From NCBI GenBank assembly GCA_947165405.1, contig CAMVAG010000017.1, positions 1 to 17,583 of the forward strand: a stretch of DNA of 17,583 bases. Direction: 5' to 3'. The notes under the pieces are model-generated. The model saw only the letters and a list, made by a program, of their open reading frames with translations. It did not search any database and was not told the origin of the DNA. The stretch comes from an uncultured Selenomonadales bacterium. GTDB taxonomy: Bacteria > Bacillota > Negativicutes > Selenomonadales > Selenomonadaceae. A program made the position numbers and the translations under genes. Numbering within the stretch: the first letter of the stretch is position 1; every line of letters starts with the position of its first letter. Shown in pieces: positions 13,624 through 17,583 of the stretch.

Positions 13624-15099
13624 ATGGTTTATCTTGTCGGAGCGGGGCCGGGCGACGCGGGACTTTTGACGCTCAAAGCTTGTGAAGTTTTATCGGCGGC
13701 GGACGTTGTGATTTACGACAGACTTGCCGACGACACGATTTTAAATTTTTGTGCCGGCGCGAAAAAAATTTACGTCGGAAAAGAGGCGGGCAAGCACACA
13801 CTCAAGCAGACGGAAATAAATCAACTGCTTGTCGAGGAGGCTCGGCAAAATAAAATCGTCGTGCGGCTCAAAGGCGGCGACCCGTTTGTCTTCGGGCGCG
13901 GCGGCGAGGAGGCTCTTTATCTTCGCGAAAATAATTTGCCGTTTGAAATTGTGCCCGGCGTCACGAGCGCGATTGCCGTCCCTGCCTATGCCGGAATCCC
14001 CGTCACTCATCGCGGTGTTGCAACGAGCTTTGCGGTCGTCACCGGTCACGAAGACCCGACCAAGCCCGAATCGACAATCGATTGGGAAAAAATTTCGACG
14101 GCGGTCGACACGCTGATTTTTTTGATGGGCGTCGCGAACTTGCCGCAAATCGTCATGAAACTCATCGAACACGGACGAGCACCCGATACGCCCGCCGCAT
14201 TGATTCGCTGGGGGACAAAGCCGAATCAAAAAGTTATCGTCACGACGCTTGCAGAAATTCCGAACGCAAAAATTTCGCCGCCCGCAATTTTCGTCGTCGG
14301 TGAAGTCGTCAAGCTGCGCGAACAACTCAATTGGTTTGAGAAAAAAATTTTATTCGGGAAAAAATTTTTGGTGACGCGGGCACGTGCTCAAGCCTCGAAA
14401 CTTTCAAGCGCGTTGAAAAATTTTGGCGCGGAGGTCGTCGAATGCCCGACAATAAAAATCGTCGCGCCTTCCGATAATTTCAGCTTGCTTGACGCGGCGA
14501 TAAAAAATCTGCGCGGCTTCGATTGGATAATCTTCACGAGTGTCAACGGCGTCGAAAAATTTTTTGAGCGGCTCAAAGTTCACGGGCTTGACGCGAGGGC
14601 TTTAAATAAAGTTGCGGCAATCGGTTCGGCGACGGCAGAAAAACTTTTGACCTTTGGAATAATCGCCGATGTCGTGCCGAAAGATTTTGTCTCGGAAAGT
14701 TTGGCGGAGGCTTTGAAAAATTTCGTCGGCGGGAAAAAAATTTTGTTGGCAAGGGCGGAGGATGCTCGTGATGTTTTGCCCGACGCTCTTAAAAATTTCG
14801 GCGCGGAGGTCGAAGTCGTTCCTGCTTACAAAACTTTGCCCGAAGTCGCCGCGCAGATTGATTTCGATTCGATTGACTTGATAACGTTCACAAGTTCCTC
14901 GACCGTCAAAAATTTCGTCGCGGCTTACGGCGTCGACCGGTTGAAAAAAATTCCGTCCGCCGCAATCGGAACTATAACCGCGCAAACTTTGAAAAGTTTC
15001 GACGTGACGGCTGCGGTTGTCGCGAAAGAATTTACGATTGGCGGCTTGGTCGAGGCGATTAAAAAATTTTACGGAGGTAATAACTTTGAAACTCATTGA
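13624..15099 (+). CDS. cobA-hemD: fused uroporphyrinogen-III C-methyltransferase / uroporphyrinogen-III synthase
   Basis: A 491-residue bifunctional protein. The N-terminal half is CobA/SUMT, which methylates uroporphyrinogen III to precorrin-2: VYLVGAGPGDAGLLTLKA at the start, VVRLKGGDPFVFGRGGEE near residue 80, PGVTSAIAVPAYAGIPVTHR near 112. The C-terminal half, from about residue 243, is HemD, which closes hydroxymethylbilane to uroporphyrinogen III. Its two pseudo-repeated lobes each begin with LKNFGAEV, and ITFTSSSTVKNF is visible near 425. The fusion feeds siroheme and cobalamin synthesis and is common in Firmicutes. GGAGG 7 bases upstream selects the ATG at 13624 over the in-frame TTG two codons earlier. 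It is the first gene of its transcript and overlaps the next by 14 bases. Confidence 0.96.
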   Translation: MVYLVGAGPGDAGLLTLKACEVLSAADVVIYDRLADDTILNFCAGAKKIYVGKEAGKHTLKQTEINQLLVEEARQNKIVVRLKGGDPFVFGRGGEEALYLRENNLPFEIVPGVTSAIAVPAYAGIPVTHRGVATSFAVVTGHEDPTKPESTIDWEKISTAVDTLIFLMGVANLPQIVMKLIEHGRAPDTPAALIRWGTKPNQKVIVTTLAEIPNAKISPPAIFVVGEVVKLREQLNWFEKKILFGKKFLVTRARAQASKLSSALKNFGAEVVECPTIKIVAPSDNFSLLDAAIKNLRGFDWIIFTSVNGVEKFFERLKVHGLDARALNKVAAIGSATAEKLLTFGIIADVVPKDFVSESLAEALKNFVGGKKILLARAEDARDVLPDALKNFGAEVEVVPAYKTLPEVAAQIDFDSIDLITFTSSSTVKNFVAAYGVDRLKKIPSAAIGTITAQTLKSFDVTAAVVAKEFTIGGLVEAIKKFYGGNNFETH

Positions 15100-16618
15100 A
15101 AAGCGAGGACTTCTCGGCATTGACAAAGAGGAAGTTAATGCGCTCATAACCGCGAAAAAATTTATCGGACTCAATCGTTCGCCGCGTGCAGAAGAAGTTA
15201 TCGTGTCGCTGACCTCTTACGACAAGCGAATCGATTACGTGAAGTACACGATTTATTCTCTGCTCAATCAAACTTTTCCGCCCGACAAATTGATTTTGTG
15301 GCTTGACGAGGATTCTTTTCCTCAACGCGAAAAAAATTTGCCGCGTGATTTGTTGGAGCTTCAAAAGTTCGGTTTGACGATTGATTGGTGCGAAAATTTG
15401 AGTTCGTATAAGAAATTGATTCCCGCGCTGGAAAAATATCCCGACGCCATCATCGTCACGGCGGACGACGACATTTTCTATCATCCCGATTGGCTCAAGG
15501 TTCTTTACGAAGAGCATTTGAAAAATCCCGACTGTGTCATTGCTCACCGAGCTCATCGCATTCGGCTCGACACACGCGGAAATCTGTTTCCTTACAAGCT
15601 ATGGCAATTTGAAATAAAAACTTGTATTACCCCCCCCCCGAAACGGTATAGTAATTTCTTCACGGGCGCGGGCGGTATCCTTTACTCAAAGAAATTTTTT
15701 TACGAGCGGAGCGGGAGTTTTATTCAAAAAAAAATTTTATATCACGACGTTTTAAGACGTGAACTCTTTATGAATCTTTCGCCTTCTGCCGATGACATTT
15801 GGTTTTGGGCAATGACGGTTCTCAACGGCACGAAGATTGTAATTCCGATCGCCGCGCAAAGTAAATTGATTTACGTCGACATTGACAGAGAACTTGGTAA
15901 CGAGACTTTAGGCGCAAAAAATGTCGGCGAAGGTAAAAACGATATTCAGCTTCGGCAAGTCATTGAAAAATATCCCGCCGTGCTTGAGATTTTGATTCGG
16001 GAGGCTGCCGACTTCAAGCCGTATCTTTCCGTAATTATGTTGGTTGAAGATGTCAGGAAACTCAACGCATGCCTCCAAAATATTTTTGCGCAAAGATTTC
16101 CCGACTTTGAATTGATTGTTGTCAACTGCGGCTCGCGTGTCGATGCTCCGAACTTGCCGACAAATTTTCAAGTTATAAATTATCCCGGCGGTTCCGAACT
16201 CGACGCTTTCAATCTCGGCTTGCAAAAGGCGGCGGGCGAATATATTTTGTTCAAAGATGCCGATTCGTTTCTCACAGCCAGTGCATTGGACAATATCGCG
16301 CAACTTGCAATCAATTTAAAGGCGGACGTGATTCACTTCGCGGGGCATTTGAAAGACGATAAATTTATTTTCGACGACGCGCTTAAATTTGAGATTAATG
16401 CTCCGATTTTCTTTGAAGAGACCAAACAAAACCGCGCCGCATTTTGGTTACAAGGCAAGCTGAACAATCGGCTTGCGACGAAAATTTTTAATCGGGAATT
16501 TTTGATGCAACATAAAATAAATTTTGAGGGCGGTCTTACGGAATTTATGTTCCAAGCTTTGATTTATGCCAAGAAATATTTGCTTGTGCCGCAAGCCTTC
16601 TGTAAGTGCAAGGATTGA
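15086..16618 (+). CDS. two-domain GT-A glycosyltransferase with a C10 tract in the coding sequence
   Basis: Start is TTG at 15086: GGAGG at 15073-15077 lies 8 bases upstream, inside the end of cobA-hemD; earlier in-frame residues look like a shadow of that gene. The product is 510 residues. Domain 1 (about 36-265) has VIVSLTSYDKR, a TADDDIFYHPDW metal/donor motif (DDD 127-129), NFFTGAGGILY and SADDIWFW (234-241), as in lipopolysaccharide-type sugar transferases. Domain 2 (about 311-510) is a second GT2-like fold: YLSVIMLVED, then FKDADSF (DAD 391-393). Acceptor and sugar are unknown; surface glycan assembly in the cytoplasm is likely. Ten consecutive C at 15630-15639 encode T182-P185. The frame is intact here, but loss or gain of one C truncates the protein. 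Confidence 0.88.
   Translation: MKLIEKRGLLGIDKEEVNALITAKKFIGLNRSPRAEEVIVSLTSYDKRIDYVKYTIYSLLNQTFPPDKLILWLDEDSFPQREKNLPRDLLELQKFGLTIDWCENLSSYKKLIPALEKYPDAIIVTADDDIFYHPDWLKVLYEEHLKNPDCVIAHRAHRIRLDTRGNLFPYKLWQFEIKTCITPPPKRYSNFFTGAGGILYSKKFFYERSGSFIQKKILYHDVLRRELFMNLSPSADDIWFWAMTVLNGTKIVIPIAAQSKLIYVDIDRELGNETLGAKNVGEGKNDIQLRQVIEKYPAVLEILIREAADFKPYLSVIMLVEDVRKLNACLQNIFAQRFPDFELIVVNCGSRVDAPNLPTNFQVINYPGGSELDAFNLGLQKAAGEYILFKDADSFLTASALDNIAQLAINLKADVIHFAGHLKDDKFIFDDALKFEINAPIFFEETKQNRAAFWLQGKLNNRLATKIFNREFLMQHKINFEGGLTEFMFQALIYAKKYLLVPQAFCKCKD
15630..15639 (+). repeat. poly-C (C10) homopolymer inside the glycosyltransferase gene
   Basis: Ten C in a row in a gene otherwise rich in A and T. At C10 the frame is open. 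At C11 a TAG follows seven codons after the Thr codon that begins the tract; at C9 a TAA is reached about 40 codons later. Such tracts slip during replication and are typical on/off switches in surface-glycan genes. Confidence 0.75.
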
Positions 16619-16619
16619 G

Positions 16620-17054
16620 ATGGACAAAAAAAATTTCAACGACGACGAACTTTATTCGGAAGAGACTTCGGAAGACGAAGACCTTTACGCGGAAAAAATT
16701 TCTCTCGAAAAGGAGACGCGCCCGAAAACTTTCCACAGCAAAAATTTTATCGACAGTGAAACTCAAGCCAAAGAGGACAAGAAAAAATCTTTGCCGCACG
16801 AAACAAAATTAAAAATGAAACTTTCGCACGCGGAGACAAGTGGCGTTGCAATTTCTGCCGTCATGCTCGTCTACAGCCTCGCCGAAGGTGACAAGCCGCT
16901 CTTCTTTCTTTCAAGTGCGCTGTTGATTTTTTTGTTGCGCCCGCTTATCGGAGCCCTCGCCGGCAAAAACAATCGCGCGGTTCAAAACGGCTTGCACAGT
17001 TTCAGCGTCGTGCTTTTTATCGGCGCGTTGATTATGATTTTTTTGGGAAGTTAG
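16620..17054 (+). CDS. small membrane protein with acidic N-terminus, unknown function
   Basis: A 144-residue product starting at ATG 16620, with AAGGA 5 bases upstream and 1 base after the glycosyltransferase stop. An earlier in-frame ATG lies inside that gene and is not supported. Residues 1-70 are highly charged and probably disordered (Glu/Asp-rich to about 30, then Lys-rich). Three hydrophobic segments follow at about 74-88, 93-113 and 126-143, with a basic loop (AGKNNR) between the second and third, so a cytoplasmic tail plus three helices is likely. No family is recognised. Position suggests co-transcription with the glycosyltransferase, yet no transport or flippase signature is present. 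Confidence 0.75.
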   Translation: MDKKNFNDDELYSEETSEDEDLYAEKISLEKETRPKTFHSKNFIDSETQAKEDKKKSLPHETKLKMKLSHAETSGVAISAVMLVYSLAEGDKPLFFLSSALLIFLLRPLIGALAGKNNRAVQNGLHSFSVVLFIGALIMIFLGS

Positions 17055-17071
17055 ACTTTTCTTTTTGCCGG

Positions 17072-17080
17072 TGTTATAAT
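17072..17080 (+). promoter_or_regulatory. extended -10 promoter of gyrA
   Basis: TGTTATAAT is a perfect extended -10 (TGnTATAAT). At 17-18 bases upstream there is only TTAGAC/TAGACT, a poor -35, consistent with extended -10 promoters. It starts 17 bases after the membrane-protein stop codon. Confidence 0.65.
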
Positions 17081-17111
17081 TTCCGCGTCAAAGCTAAAAT
17101 GAGGTGAGAGT

Positions 17112-17583
17112 GTGGAAGAATTGAACTTTGGACAGGGGAAGATTGTCCCCGTCAATCTCGAACACGAGATGAAATTTTCTTACATAGATTATGCAATGTC
17201 GGTTATCGTTTCGCGCGCTTTGCCGGACGTTCGCGACGGCTTGAAGCCCGTGCACAGAAGGATTCTTTACGCAATGCAAGAGGCGGGCATGACGAGCGGC
17301 AAGCCTTATAAAAAATCTGCGCGCATCGTCGGTGAAGTCTTGGGTAAATATCATCCGCACGGCGACACTTCCGTTTACGATGCGATTGTTCGTATGGCGC
17401 AAGATTTTTCCATGCGCTATCAGCTTGCCGACGGTCACGGAAACTTCGGCTCTGTCGACGGAGACCCCGCCGCTGCCATGCGTTATACCGAAGTCCGCAT
17501 GTCGAAAATTTCCGAGCTGATGTTGCAAGACATTGAAAAGGAAACTGTCGACTTCGTGCCCAACTACGATGAATCACTCAAAG
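17112..17583 (+). CDS. gyrA: DNA gyrase subunit A; 3' end outside window
   Basis: The first 157 codons of GyrA, the breakage-reunion subunit that with GyrB introduces negative supercoils. The start is GTG at 17112, with GAGGTGA at 17101-17107 ahead. The N-terminal region is unmistakable: YIDYAMSVIVSRALPDVRDG, then KPVHRRILYAM, GKYHPHGDTSVYDAIVRMAQ, GNFGSVDGD and AAMRYTE with catalytic Tyr125. In the quinolone-determining region the Ser83 equivalent of E. coli is Thr86 and Asp87 is Asp90. Thr occurs there in susceptible wild types such as Campylobacter, so no resistance is implied. No gyrB or recF is next to it on this side. Confidence 0.98.
   Translation, partial: MEELNFGQGKIVPVNLEHEMKFSYIDYAMSVIVSRALPDVRDGLKPVHRRILYAMQEAGMTSGKPYKKSARIVGEVLGKYHPHGDTSVYDAIVRMAQDFSMRYQLADGHGNFGSVDGDPAAAMRYTEVRMSKISELMLQDIEKETVDFVPNYDESLK

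Noticed and set aside
15630..15639. frameshift or pseudogene in the glycosyltransferase
   Set aside because: The frame is open through the C10 tract and conserved blocks on both sides are in the same frame, so the gene is intact in this sequence.
17355..17380. quinolone resistance change in gyrA (Thr at the Ser83 position)
   Set aside because: Thr is the wild-type residue in several susceptible bacteria and Asp90 is intact, so no resistance can be claimed.

Overview
The window reads as chromosomal DNA from an anaerobic Firmicutes-type bacterium, most likely a Negativicute of the Selenomonas kind. That placement is an inference. It rests on Gram-positive style ribosome binding sites (GGAGG) combined with lipopolysaccharide-type glycosyltransferase content, a fused CobA-HemD protein, several TTG and GTG starts, and a moderate-GC genome full of AAAATTTT strings at Lys/Asn/Phe codons. 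No phage, plasmid, transposase, tRNA, rRNA or CRISPR array is visible.

Region 1 (1-5003, + strand) is a compact operon: the end of a periplasmic-binding-fold protein resembling cyclohexadienyl dehydratase, queA, tgt, yajC, a small predicted RNase-toxin-like protein, a CPCC zinc-binding-type protein, 5-formyl-THF cyclo-ligase, and an exported VanX-like D-Ala-D-Ala dipeptidase. Most junctions overlap or are separated by 1 base. The toxin-like/CPCC pair looks like cargo inserted between housekeeping genes and is the most system-like item here. The operon ends in a hairpin that also contains a near-consensus promoter.

Region 2 (4958-5806, + strand) is that promoter, a leader of about 80 bases that can fold into stacked hairpins, an exported 3D-domain cell-wall protein, and a strong bidirectional terminator. 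With the VanX-like enzyme it forms a small peptidoglycan-related patch.

Region 3 (5820-7611) is a divergent pair: a DeoR-family repressor (- strand) and a PflX-like radical SAM protein (+ strand). Their back-to-back promoters are separated by a copy of a short dispersed repeat, and a perfect dyad follows the radical SAM -10 box.

Region 4 (7598-13476, - strand), in transcription order, holds a Tat-exported type-B carboxylesterase, a tiny unassigned ORF, alanine dehydrogenase, and a FecCD-type iron-complex/corrinoid ABC importer (permease, ATPase, lipoprotein binding protein). An intercistronic hairpin made of AGCTGTTAG units includes the ATPase stop codon.

Region 5 (13568-17583, + strand) starts from a good promoter. 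It holds cobA-hemD, a translationally coupled two-domain glycosyltransferase with a C10 homopolymer inside its coding sequence (a contingency-locus candidate), a small membrane protein, and the first 157 codons of gyrA with its own extended -10 promoter.

No gap exceeds 300 bases; the longest (11646-11922) holds the tiny ORF, a repeat copy and a terminator.
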